64,000 nucleotides of DNA from Mesocentrotus franciscanus (taxonomy: Eukaryota; Echinodermata; Echinoidea; Camarodonta; Strongylocentrotidae). The notes beneath the pieces were generated by a model. It searched no databases and was not told the origin of the DNA. It saw only the letters and a program-made list of their open reading frames with translations. Within the stretch, counting starts at the first letter, position 1, and each line of letters opens with the position of its first letter. Both the position numbers and the translations under genes were made by a program. Below are positions 13,788 to 28,200 of the stretch, one piece after another. The stretch is taken from positions 29,290,877-29,354,876 of the forward strand of contig CP137672.1 of NCBI GenBank assembly GCA_037976565.1, written 5' to 3'.

Positions 13788-16700
13788 TCAATGCAGAATA
13801 TATTGCTTTATGAACCTTTCTAGCTCATTGTCCAACCAGCCAGCTTTATTCCTGCAGTGAAAAGAATGGATATGACAAAAGGCAACCTGATTAATATTCA
13901 TGATTTGGATCCTCCACCACATTATGCTTTTTTCTTTCTTTACAAACACCATATTAATATTAAATAGCCATGAACAATATAAACAAAATAGACAGTAGCC
14001 ATAGAAAGCCACACACTTATATGTACATGTATAGAGTCATCCCACATGTTACAATGTTAAATTGTGTGACAGAAGTCTTTTGAAAGCTGTCAAAATAAAT
14101 TCTGGATAGTTACGCATTCACAATAAGCTTTTGCAACAATACTTGTTTTCTTGCTCAAAAAGCAAGAAAAAAATGTGATTTTCATTTCTTTATAAAAAAA
14201 AAGCTTCAATATACTGAATGATACTTCTGGTTTGAGTACGAGTCCTACAATCAATTAGACGATTCTTATTGATTAAATTTTATTTATTCATCAAATTTCC
14301 AGGAACATACCATAAAAGATATAACATTAATTTGAAAACTTTGGTTATCGACGACAAAAGCATTTTTTATCATATTTCAACACCTTACACTATTTCTGCC
14401 ATTTATACTGATATCACGACTGGGATTTTGTCTGGGCTTTGTGGCAGCACATCACATGTGGCGATGGTTCTATCATCTTAAATGAATATTGCAAAATTGC
14501 AATAGCCCCTATCACAAGAAGCTAATGTCAGACAGTAGCTCTAGATGGTGATATCTGGGACAAAGGTGCTGCATGGGACACCTACTTCCGGTCTATCAGC
14601 GTCTATCACTAAAACTACTTCACTGCGTGATTGCCTGACTTTTGACATATTTTTGTCCACTTTTTCATGATTCTTCATCAGAGATGAAACATGGATTTTC
14701 CGCATGACCAGTTTTTGAAGAATAATCCGTGCAGCATTTGAAAGCATTTTGAATACATCTATCAAAGTGTTGTTAAAGACAATCAATATCAAAGGTGTGC
14801 AGGAGTAATCACACTAGTAGTATGCTTCCCAGCAAATAGGCAGATTAGCATGCCGCTCCCACCCCATGCTGCAAGCGTCGGGATTGAGAGAGCTAATGTA
14901 TATGCAGTAGGGGGCATGAAGTCATGATTGTACGATGATCCATCGGAATGAAGGACCGCAATAAAACCGATAGTACGCTTCCTAGGAAATAGGCTCATTA
15001 GCCTACCCTCCCACCCATGCTGCAAGCGGGATTGCGAGAGCTAATGTATATGCAGTAGGGCGCATGAAGTCAGGATCGTGCAATGATCCATCGGAATGAA
15101 GGACCGCAATGATGCATATACCGTATTTGCCGGCGATAAGGCCGCACCGCCGCATAGGCCGCACCCCCAACTTTGACATTTTGTAGAGGAAAAAAAAAAA
15201 AGGAAAACAAAAAAAAAAAAAAAAGTGAAAAAAACAAACGGACCAAACAAAATAAGCGTAATTTTCTCGTAGAACACTATTTTTTTCTACAAACTGATAC
15301 CAAACTCATCAATATTCTTATAAATTTACAGGAAGTTTACCTAAAAAATGATCGTAGTTTAGCAAATCTTCATCGATTTTAAGCTAGTACTGTATCGCAG
15401 GCAGATTTGGTATCCTACATACATGTATAATACCCCTACCACGATGTGCGGTGTAATACGAAATTGCGACTTTGGCTAGATGCGCAGTTGCGTTGCGCGG
15501 TAGCTCCGTAACGGTCCCTTCTTTTAGCAATACAATGGCACGGACTTAAATCTAGATCTACCGGTAGAATTTGTTAAAAATAGGTAATGAAGTTTATTCA
15601 CGAGATCGACAAAACTTCATGTCAACAATGCAACATGAAATAGTGGGTAAGATGTGTGGAGTTAATCTAGAAATGTCCTGTACCATTACTGGTATAGATC
15701 TAGTCATTGTACCGTTGGGAGTCCCATATGTACGAAATTACGTGCTGTTTTAACAGCCAATTTTTAACTGTTGTTGCAGATTGGCCGCACCCCGACTTTT
15801 TGATATTTTCGGAAGAGAAAATACTGCGGCCTTTACGCCGGCAAATACGGTAGTATGCTTTCTAGGAAATAGGCTCATTAGCCTACCCCTCCCGCCCCTT
15901 GCTGCAAGCGTGGGATTGAGAGAGCTAATGTATATGCAGTAGGAACTTTGCAACGACCCCTTGGTATAACCAACCTCATGAGTTTTGCCTTGGTGATGAG
16001 GCCTTCAAGTCTCTTGGTCTCCACCTCCAGGTCAACAATCTCCTTCTCCAGGCTCTGCTTGGAATTCTCCACCTCCAGGGAGAGATGAGCAAAGGTCCCT
16101 GACAGCTCCCTGTGAAAAAAGCACAGGTAAATGTTTTAACACTTTATGTGCCATTCAAACGATATCTCGTAGCAACATTGTTTTTCTCACTAGACAAATT
16201 AACAAAAACTTCAATTTGGTGAGTTTTTTCTAGTATATTATACTATAATCTATATGGGTGTACCATGTAAGCCTGAGTTGTTTTAGTGTGTAAACTGCAC
16301 CCGAACGCGATAATTGGGTTCCAGTATGAAATACTCTACATGGGTGTAAAAACTAAAAGGGCTTGTAATGTAACTAACCAAGACATGAGTTGGGCTGTTT
16401 TGCAAAGCTTTTGTGTTGCACAGATCACTCAAGGCAAGAGAGCAAATGTACAAATTGGCACTGGTGACATATACATTTGTAATGTACAAAAATACAATAT
16501 TTTTTGTTAAAGGGAAATCCAACCCAAATAGACAACTACTCTAAAAGAAAGCAGAAAAATCAGAGAAGCAAACTGATGAAAGTTTCAATTAAATCTGACT
16601 AAATATAAGAAAGTTATGAATTTTTCGAAAGTTGTAATCACTATACGTATGGGCACTTCAAATTGGCTGAAGCCGTAATGTCAATGTGATGTAGTGCCTG

Positions 16701-19246
16701 ATTACTTTCCCATCTGTTCCAACATATAAAATGACTATAATTTAAATTTCCAAAATTCATGGCTAAGGAGGTCTATTTCTTTAGAGGACCCATAATGATA
16801 TGCTATCTATAATATATTTTGAGTAGTGCCCCAAGGGAGAAGGAACTTACAAGAATAACAGAAATTAATGATATTCTTGTACACGGCAAATGGGTGAGTT
16901 ATCCAGTCCTACGTCACAATCCACTGACCAAACTACCAATTTGAGATTCGCATAGACGTAGTGATCTCATGTTTCAAACATTCAGAACTTCCTTACTATT
17001 GGTACGATTCATTTCAAACTTTTACCATTCTGTTTCTCTTATTTTTCTGCTTTCATACAAATCAACTTATTACAAGGGTTGGATTGCCCTTTAAGTGGAA
17101 AAGTAAGCAAAGAGATATAGGATGTGTAAGTTTCATTCCTGGTTTTGATATAATATTTTTTTCTCTTTTTGGGCATTTCAAAATTTTACTCCATGGATAT
17201 GGATTTCTACAAAATAAGTATTTTTCATTCTTCACGTCAAAGAAGTGACAAGCAAAGGTTCCCAACAGCTCACTGCACAAGAGGAGAGAGCAATATCTAT
17301 TTATAGAAGTAACATTTGAACCTCTAACAAACTGAACAAAATATATTAGGCTTAGGCTGGTCAATAGTTTTCACTGTACTGACTAGCCGTCGGTAGTGAA
17401 TTTCATGCTTTTGGATTTGACCAATCGCAGGCTTAGAATATCAATATAATAACAACCATTACTCACTGCTGTATCTGATGGCTGAGGTTGGAGCTAGTGA
17501 AGCTAACAAGAAGCTTGAGCTTGTCTGAGGCATATTCAACAAACTGCTTCTTGAAGGTTCTCTCCTTGGCACGGTTTGTCCATGTCAGACGCCGTAGGTG
17601 TACACCACACCATAGAGACCACCCCCTACTACCAGTACTCTCCAACCTACAGACTTCCAAACCTGGGATGGGTGGGGAAGGAAGGTAAAACCATGATTAT
17701 TGATATTGATGATGATGATGACGACGACGACGACGACGACGACGATGATGAAGATGATGATTGATGATGATTGGTGATGATGATTGGTGATGATGGTGAT
17801 GATGATGATGATGATGATGAAGACAAAGATAATGATGATGAAGATGAGGATGAGTATGATGATAATGATAATGATTGATGATGATGATGCTACTACTACT
17901 ACTACTATGTATCTATCTATAACAACAACAATAACAGTGCTCTCTTGTATAGTGCTCATGTAAGGTTTCCGGGCACTCCAAGAGAGAGAGAGAGAGAGAG
18001 AGAGGGGAAGGCAATAAAGAGAGGGGGAAGGAGATAGAGAGAGCTAAAGAGGGGGAGAGAAGAAGATAGAGAAAGGGGGAGAAGGAAAGAGAAAGGGGGA
18101 GAAGGAGATAGACAGAGAGATGGGAGAGAGAAGGAGAAGGAAATATAGAGATAAGAGACAGAGCTGTAGATATAAATATATATTGCCACGATACTTACTA
18201 TGCCAGTGATGATCATGAGTCCAACTGAGGTTCTTGAGTAGAGTGATGCTATGCCAGATAACATGGCTACCGTCATGTCAGATGATGAAGGTCCCTCTGT
18301 AACTGTTACCCCAGGAGGGAGGTTGGTGGGCACCTACAAAATACCACAGATCAAGTGTCAATCAATACATTCAATAATAGTAATTTTTAAACTGGTAGTA
18401 AATGATGAAAGAGGAGATGGGAGGGGAGAGGGAGGAGGGGAGAAAGAGGGGGGTAGGGCTCCTCTTTGACAGTTTCCCCAGGAAGGAGGTTGGTGGTTGA
18501 ACCTTATAAAGAATCCGAATCCAAAAAAGAATACGAACAAGAATAGGAAGAATACTACTACGAAGCAGAAGACGAAGAAGAAGCATACAAAGAATACAAA
18601 GAAGATGAAGAAGAAGAAGAAGATGATGATGATGAAGGAGCAGAAGAAGGAAAAGAAGAAGAAATGGTGATTCACATGCATCTTTAACTAGGAGGCTCAC
18701 AATACTCAGGAAATTGATAATACTCTTCACAAAAAATTTGGGGCCTCAACCAAAAATATTTCACATATCTCAATCTTCAAATATATTCCTGTTACAATTT
18801 CTTTCAAAATACATGTCATACACATGTTGTAATTAAATGTGTGAGGTGGCCTTATGGGATTATTCTCACCATTCCTGTGAGGCCAGCAAGGGTAGCCCTG
18901 GCCCCCCTCGGTCCCAGAAATCTGTTCATGATGGCAGTCAGACCCAGTGAGAAGCGGAATTCAATATTCTCCTTAAAGTCGGCAAAGAGGTGCTGGCAGT
19001 CAAGACGGTAGCTGAGATCAAAGTCCCTACGGAAGAGGAGACCCTCCACTCTCTCCTTTGAATCTCCGGGTAGGAGGGCAGACAGCCGTTCTAACAAAAC
19101 AATAATAATTGATTCTTTATAATGATCATGATGATGATAATGATAGTAATAATAATAGCAATAATAATACTAATAATAACTACAACAACATCAACAACAA
19201 TAATAATGATAACAATAATAATATTAATAATAATAATAATAACAAT

Positions 19247-19277
<31 letters not shown>

Positions 19278-22200
19278 ATAATACTAAAAATAATGATAAT
19301 TATTATTATGACAATAATAATTATATTAGTAATAATATATTTAATTTCATACTGCTACTTCTTGTATAGAACAAATGTCATCATGAAATTATGTATCTAT
19401 GTACTCCCCAAAGGACTTTGGATAATATTACCCTGGCTTTAGCTCCTGGAACTGTACCGCTCAGTGCATTAAAAAAATAAATCTTACCAGGTACCCAATT
19501 ACTACACCTGGGTCTGGTGCGGCAAATGTAGATTAATGTCTTGCCAAAAGACGTTAGTGCTGTGGCAGGGATTTGCACCCTGTACCTTGTGGTTCACAGT
19601 CTGGAGACTTATCCATTAGGCCACACAATGTGCCTTTCCAGATAAAATTAATGACAAAACGTGTTTTACAGTGTATGAATTCAATAACCATTTTAATTTG
19701 TCTCATATAGCAATTCACTATCAGACTTTCTGACTGGATTTGGTTAACTGAGTGAAATTTGGACTTTGACATCCCAAGGGGATGGTTTGGAAGGACTAAA
19801 GCATACATTATTTGAATAAAACTTGTTCTGCACTGGCAAGTGCCCTCCCTGCCCAGTCATCATAATCATATGTCATTTGTATAACTTAAAATTATTTGTT
19901 TGGAGCCAGAGGGGCGTTAACTATATTTGAACACAAACTTGACGTCATTCTGGCTCTAAACGGACAAAATACTCCTAGCTCCGTGGGGCCCCTGAATCGC
20001 CCTCACCTGTCATCTGTGTTTGGACCTCCTCTACCGACTGTTTGATATTAGCTGAACATCTTGCTGCTAGGTTCTGACCAAGACCTGCTTCCACGTGCTT
20101 CTGAAGCTCCTAAACGAACGAAAATATATAACGATGAATAATGATAATAATAATATGTCCATTTATATCGTGCAGCTACTAATATGAATATACTCTACTT
20201 CGCTTAATACAAAGCATCATTATTACCCCGACTGTAGCTGAGCCGCCACGATAAGGCGCTAAAGCATTTAAGGAATTTCTTCCTACAGTGTACCTATTTA
20301 CTTCACCCGGGTGGAGAGTGGCAAATGTAGATTAATGCCTTGCCAAAGGACATTAATACTGTGGCAGGACATTGAACTACAAACCATGTGTACCACAGTC
20401 CGTTCATGTATCCACTAGACCACGATACCTCTACATAAGGTATAAATAAATAGATTACTTGGCACGTCGTAGTATTAAAATTGTATTTTGAGAATTCATG
20501 AAACTGTCACATACCGTGAATTGCTCATAACGTAAAAATGTAAAAACTCATGCGCTCATCTCATATGCGAAACAAACTAATTTGCATTACTCTTGTGTAT
20601 ACTGTCAAGAGACAAACATTGGTTTTTTAATCATCATTATTTAACGACAGTCTTCAATAATATAATAATAAGGATTATTTTACATAGTGCGTAATAAACT
20701 GAACTTTTTCTAAGCGCTCAACAATGTAAAAAAAAAAATCAGAATACAATTTAATGCTTTACAAATACTCAAACTGCAAATATCCATGAAAGAAAAAAGA
20801 TAATGTATTACACTGGGATAATAAAAGCATTACACATCCCATACACTAAAGACATTCAATTCCTTTAGACCTTATCATTATTAGTCTTTCTCCTCTACGG
20901 GTAACTTACCTCCTTGTAGACTTGAACCACCAATGATTCGGGATGAAAAGGTTTGTCAAACTGATCCACCAGCAGGGATAATCTCCTGATCTCATCTGTC
21001 ATAGTAGCTGATACCTACAAACCAAAACACCGTAAATCAATGAAAGTCTGAAAGATGGAGAGATTATGAAGGGGACCTTTTTCATCTTCAGGCGAAAGTG
21101 AAACACCACAAAGAGCCGTGTGCCTCATTATAAATCAATAAAGCATTAGCAACTTCAGGTTAATTACGATCAATTAATAGTTAATCACAATGGGTGTGTC
21201 ATTGGATAATCTGATCTCACCCATCATGGTAGCTGGTACCTAGAAACCAAAACACAATACATAATCTCCAGATTTCATCTATCGTTGCAGCTTATACATG
21301 TAACTGCTAACGAAAATCATGAAGCCAGAAACCCTATGGTCAAAGGTAACCTAATAAGCTGGTAAAACTCATGTTTCTGCTGCTTTCACTCCTTTGTCAA
21401 TATTCTACACTAAGTCAATTCCTAAACTAACCATGGACCAAGCTCTACATCTAATCCTGAAACCAACACTGACCCTCTATCTTTGACAAAATTAGATGTA
21501 GAGCTCAATTGCAAATCTTAACCCTAAACCTAACCCTAAACCCAACCTTTTATCTATGATGAAATAAAACATGGAGCGATTGCTGCTAGAACAAATCATG
21601 TCAGGTCAACCTTCGACGGGTACGATATTGGTAAGCTTACCTTTAATTCTAATTGTTTAGAGAGGTTTGTAATTCTCTCTTTGTGCTCAATTGCAACCCT
21701 AACCTTGAATCTTTGATAAAATAAAGCTCGGAACGATTGTTGCCAGACCGAATGCCAGCCGATCCCTATAGAGTATGATAGTGGTACGCTCACCTTTGAT
21801 TCCGATTGTTCAGATACATCTTTAATCCTCTCTTTGCTCTCTAAGCTCAGTATCTTCATCTGGTCCTTCAGGTAGTCTAACCTATCGTTCTGATCCTTGC
21901 GCTTCTCGATGCAGGCCGCTCTGTATCAACAAAGGAAAAGGCATAATGGACAAAATGTCTGAAATCGCAAAAGACGTTAATCCATCATTAAAACATGCCT
22001 AATATTATACCGTATGCAGAGCCAGAGGGGCATGAAGTCTGCGCTAAAGTGTTTCAGTTAAGGACCTTCTGGCTCCAACCAGACCATATAATCAGTCCAG
22101 TGATTATGGATCTTCCAATGTCAATCTTTTTATCCTGTGCAACTCACTAATATTTTGTAAATAAATCGGATACAAAAAACTTGTCACTATAAAATTTATT

Positions 22201-25200
22201 TCTCATTTTCATTTTGGTCCATAATTTCAATATTTTACAGCAATTAAGGGTTGGAACTTGACCTTCCATATATCAGTGGCCTAAGTAAAGCCAGGTTTCA
22301 CTTGCTAGGCCTCTCAATGCAGGCAACACGGAACAATTAACGGAGCCCAGACTAGTGATTGGCCAGATAGGGGATAGGACTTTACCTTCAGGCTTTATTT
22401 CATCAAAGGTATAGGCTTAGGATCAGGGTTGCGATTGGGTTTTAGGTTATGTCTAGGGTTAGGGTAAGGGTTAGGTATAGTTTTGGGTCCAGGGTTGAAG
22501 TTGGGAATTTGATTAATGTATGAAACTGACAAGAGGAGCAACTGTCACAAGAGTAAGTGACAAACAACCCCCAGATGTATTCCTTTGTTAAAAGCTGCTG
22601 TTTTATGTGGTACATACTACATTTCGTTAAGCTACTTCAATCCAACTTCAGTTGTTGCTAACCTCTTTTTGGTAGCTGCTTCTAAGACCTGTGATAGAAT
22701 CTCCTGTGTGTAATCGACAATTTGTCTGCCTTGCTTAGCATGCTGCTCAAACTTGGTTCTCACAGCAGTCTGTGAAATACATTCCTGTACCATGCAAAAA
22801 ATGAAAGGAAAAAAGAAAAACAATTTTGTTAAGACATATAGATGTATAAGAAAATAGTAATTCATGTTTATGTAAATGGGCAATTCTGTGCAATGTGCCC
22901 TGTACGGCATATGAAATTCATGAACATATTTCAGCCAGGAATGAAAAAACTCTTGCTATGACTGTGACTAAATGGTAATTATACCAGCAAACACCATTAT
23001 TCAATGATCTTATCAAAAGATTTTTTTTTTAAAATGAAATATGAAGAAAAAGGGCATATAATGTATATGACACATTGGCATTGCACAGAATCGCCCAATG
23101 ATGACATGGTCATGTTTTCTTTGTCAGTAGTTTGAATGATGCAATAATATGATGCAATAATAATAACAACAGTCTGTTTTATGAGACACTTTCCACTCTG
23201 ATAGGGGAGTAGAAGAACATGAACAGGTAGAATGTTAGGTCCATAAAGGTAGACGTAATTTAATACATGACTTTCTCACATGTATCTTCCCCCATCATGA
23301 AGTTATTTGTGTAATATTCATAACACATGCACTCTATAAGGCACTAAATGCTTAAAGTACAGGCAATGGAGGTGTTGTGGTAAAGTGGTTCATTTAATTG
23401 ACTTTCAATCCAAGGGTTGAGGGTTCGAAGTCAGCCCGGGACTAACGTCATATGGCAAGACATTAGTCAACATTTGCCACTCTCTACCCAGGTGTGGATG
23501 GGTACCTGGCAATTGCTGGGGTAATAAGAATTTCAGAGTCTTCAGGTAGAACAATATTAATACCGATAAGGCTTTCCTGGGTAAACAAAATCATTTTATT
23601 CATCAATGACAATCAGTGACAAACTCACCTCAAATTTTCTCTCAAAGTTCTCAAACTCAAACAACCTTGCCTGGTAACCTTCAACAACTGGATCTGGATG
23701 AAATAATAATAGAGAAACTTGTGATGTTAGAAAAGACAAACAAATGGATGGATGATAATGGCCAATAACTAACTACTGCTACTTCCATTCCTACTTGCAA
23801 TTAGTTGTGAACATGTGCAGTGAAGCCCCATGATTATCCAAATACAGTGTTATGGATGCTGCATTGTAATCCAAAAATACTCTGGTGCCCAATTTTTTTG
23901 TTGTGGCTAATGCAGACCAAGGGTAAACAATCTCCTGTCCAAAGAATACTAATACTGATAATACAGACGTCATTGATTTGTGTAGGTAAACCGGTATATA
24001 TATTTAGTATTGTGTATGTGAGCGCGCGTGTGTGTGTGTGTGTGTGGGTATGGTGACTGCATCATATTTAGATTAATTTGTTGTGTGCGGGGGCCCTATA
24101 TATGAGCAACATGCTGTTTTGTAGCCCTGGCTATATATTTTCTTTGTATTTTGTATGTTTTATGTATTTTTTGTTGTTGTATGTTTTGCTTTTATATGGT
24201 TCAATAAATTCAATTCAATTCAATGATTCTCTAAGAAATCAAATGCAACTTACTTGCATCTGGGGTGGACAGGGTCTTGGGTATCCTGGAGTTAAGGGCC
24301 TCCTTGGCCGACACGAAGAACACCCGATCCTTGGCTTGTGCTTCCGTCATAACTTTGAGCTCTTCCACCAAGAATTTCACATCTCTCTCCAAATGTTGCC
24401 TCTTCACCTGTTGTATAAAACAAGATGAGATAAGAAATTTGAGACCCATTAAGACATGAGGCAGAATTCTGCTTACATCACAGTCACACCGATGAGACCA
24501 ACGACAGACCAACAACAAACAGTCTTTTTATTATATTATCCCGATTTAAAACCAACAACAGACCATCAACGGTCTTTTTATTTTATTTTATTATCCCGAT
24601 TTAAAACCAACATCAGATCGTCAACAAACCGTCTTTTTATTTTATTATCCTGATTTAAAACCAACGACAGACCGTCAACAAATGGTCTTTTTATTTTATT
24701 ATCCTGATTTAAAACCAATGACAGATCGTCAACAAACTGTCTTTTTATTTTATTATCCTGATTTAAAACCAACGACAGACAGTCAACAAATGGTCTTTTT
24801 ATTATATTATCCTGATTTAAAACCAATGACAGATCGACAACAATTTTTGTATTACATCATCCTCATTGGCTAAAAATCAGTTGATTTTTATTTGGTTTGG
24901 GGGCTGATTGTCGGTGTGACTGAGGTATCAAGAAAAGGGAAAACAAATTATGGCAAACGTATGGGGCCTAACCAAGATTTCTGTACTCACCGCTTCCATG
25001 AACTCTGGTTCATTCGCGGAGGCATCCCATCTATTGTTCAGAATAAAGATGTTGGGTTTGGAGAGCTTCTCACTTACTTTGTGAAAGAAGCTTTTCTCCT
25101 GCAGAAGAATTTTGAAGGAAAACAATGAAAATATCATCAAGACAGGCACATCAATATGAAAACCAAACCAAATTGATAAAGATGCTCTCTACTGTTCTCA

Positions 25201-28200
25201 TAAGATTGGACTCTGAGTCTAACACCAGGACAAAGACATTAGCATCCATTAGATGAGTGCTCATCCAAAATTTGTCCAAAACATTGCAAAGGAAAATACT
25301 TGACATGTGTTGTTATGATTTATTTTTTCCCGTAGGGTAACCCAAGTTTAGAAGAAAAAAACACATTTTTAAATTTTCATTTTTATCCAATGTTCAGAAA
25401 AGGTTAAATTATATTGTAAGCTGTACTATTTTTCAATATTTCTGTTTAATAATCAAGACTGTCATCACAAAACATGCAAGCTAGAAAAAGATATATAATA
25501 AAACTTTTGTTGTAATGTTTAAATTATCAAATAAAATGTTTTCTCAGTCATTTAACCAATACATAAAAATTAAGAAAATAATAATGAAAGAACCATCTTA
25601 CTGTTCTCATAAGAGTAGACTCTGCATTTAACACCAAGACAAAGACATCAGCATCCACACAGTGAGTGTTGATCCATTCATCTAAATCCTGTTCTACATC
25701 TATTCCAGGACTGTAAATGTTGAACATAGGGAGAGAGAGAGAGAGATGGAGAGGGGGAGGGAGAGACAGAGAGAGAGATAGAGAGACAGAAAGACAGAAA
25801 TAAAGAGGAAAAATAAAGAAGGAGAGAGAGAGAGCGAGAGAGAAAAATAAAGAAGGGGAGAGAGACAGACAGAGGGAGAGAAAGATGCCAGAGAAAGAGA
25901 TGGGGGAGAAAGAAAGAGGAAAGAGAGAAAGAGAAAGAGAGAGAGAAAAAAAAAATTGTTATAAAGTGCATAGATTTGAGGACATTGTCCAAGATACATA
26001 ACACTATAGTGATTCTCTAAAATGACATGGAAAGTTTAAAGAATAATGGGTGCATTTTAGTGCACTTACCCAAGGCTGAAGATAATGTGTATACTTTTTA
26101 ATCAAAACTTGGATTTAACATGTTAAAAGGCAAACTGTCACTCACTTTTTTCCTACTATGCTGCGATCATCCCTCTCAAGAGCACTCTGACAAATATTTA
26201 TGGGTTTCATTTTTATTCAATACCCTTTGCCCTATTTATTTATTTATTTATTCCGTTTATTTAAACAGGGTAGCCCCATCAGTAATCAAAGTACTGTTTT
26301 CCAGGGGGCCCTGTAAACAAATGCAACATATATGAACATTATCGGAAACATCAATACATAGTAACATATAACAAAAAAATAAGTAAACAATAAGAGTGAA
26401 TAATGAACAAAGCCGTAGTAAGAATGATAATTTTCCATGAGCAATTACAAATCGACAAAGATTTCAAATAACGTATGCTCTGATCATTATCAATGATTTG
26501 TTCAAATTATAATATATTATCATATTGAGAAATTTATGTAAATATTCACGAAAGAAAGAAAGAAAGGCAAATCAATCTTTTGAAGTCCTATTCCATTGGA
26601 CTAGGTATCCAAACAAACTATTTTCACAGGGGTCCGACCTAAAAATGTTGAGAGTCTATATGCATTAGCGGCATGTTAAAATTTAAAAAGAAAAATTGGG
26701 GAGGGGGGAGTCAGACATACTGAGATTTAAGGCAACGGTTTGTGTCAAGCCCTGGCTAAAGGCTCGTCTAGATATGACATAGCAAAACCGTGGCAGCTTG
26801 TTTATCATGAAGTGATTCGCTTCACTTTTCTGTATGTTAGGGTCTTACGTATCTTAGGGTCAAGTTCTCACCTGTCGAGCAGGACCACGTCATTCATGAG
26901 AAGATGGCACTGCGTCTTTGGCCAGAAGATGTGAAGAATGCTACTCTGCTGACAGTCATCATGGTCACGCTCTCCTGCCAGCGCATGGGCCAACTGACTC
27001 ACAGACTAAAAACAGGTTTCAACAACAACAACAAAACTTTCAATTAAAGAGAAAGTCAAATTTAAAGAAGGCCTAATATCTTATACCTATTTAATCAGGT
27101 AATTTTTGACATGATAAATTATTGACTACCGGTAATAGGCTATATCTAAGGTTTAAATTTGGTTAATGTCTTTTTGAGTCTGTGCGTGTGTGTGTATGAT
27201 TAGCAAGTGTACTTTATGAATATTCAACCTAGTTGTTCTGGATTATATTCCTTGTCCAATATGTGCATATATCTCTCTTTTGCTCACCATGAGCATATCT
27301 CTGGGGGTTTTTTCTTCTTTTTTTCCTTCATTTCCATGTATGTGATCCATGTATTTGCTCCTTGCCCTGCCTTGCATCTGCCAGTTTACTGACAGTGATG
27401 TCTTTGTTTTGTAGATGACTTACTTTTATATTCACTTTATCAGAGCTTGTTTTGTCAGCTCATGTAACCCTCCTACCCTTTACATCCCTAAACCAGTGAC
27501 CAACACTTACAAAGGTTCCATGCATACACACCGTAAACTGTTCAATATGGACCCCTGGCCCTGAGATAAAACTTAGTTTGAAGTTCTGCACACACACTTA
27601 GGTCTTGACTGTCTTAGTCATATTCCCTGAGCCATTTCGTTTGCTCATGTAGTCCTTCACATCCCGCAACCAACACTAACATGGGTCAGAGCTGTGTCGT
27701 CTGCTCATGGATCCCTCCTGCCCTCATATCCATCACAGGAGGGCTCTTCATTAATACGGGCCTGGTAAATATGGGGCCCCAAATGTGAACTTCAAACCCC
27801 TCAATCTCCAAATTTGCAAGGACCCTCTGTTCACTCATATCAGGTGGACCTGAACCGGTACCAAGCTCTTGGGAGAATTCAGTAAAGCTCTTGGGAGAAT
27901 TCAGTATTCAACATGTTAAAACAAATAGTACAAAATCCTGCCTCAACACCCGGGTACTTACAGTTATACTCATTTTCTCTGAACTGTTTTGTCGGCTCAT
28001 GTAACCCTCCTGCCCTTCACATCCCTCGACACACAGGAAGCAGTCTGTGGTGTGGCCGATACCTGAGGGCAGCACCTTATCCCGTAACATCGCGTTGATC
28101 ACTGTACTCTTACCGTTACTCGTTCTGTAAAAGATTCCATGCATGTACATGTCAGTCTCCTCCATGTAAAAACAACTTGGTAATTTTAGCATACCAAAGT

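Noticed and set aside
17585..17959. Long minus-strand open frame rich in Ile and Val followed by [10 protein letters not shown]
   Set aside because: Only the last ~25 residues belong to the mitofusin exon; the rest is translation of the GAT/GAC microsatellite.
21515..21550. AACCCTAACCCTAAACCC resembling telomeric repeats
   Set aside because: Short, degenerate and part of a dispersed repeat that recurs at 22.4, 29.7 and 46.7 kb in both orientations.
24578..24826. Minus-strand 82-residue frame [15 protein letters not shown] repeats as a possible repeat protein
   Set aside because: Pure minisatellite in an intron, with an equally open frame on the other strand and no splice support.
24495..24850. 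Regularly spaced repeats suggesting a CRISPR array
   Set aside because: Contiguous tandem repeats without unique spacers, in a eukaryotic intron.
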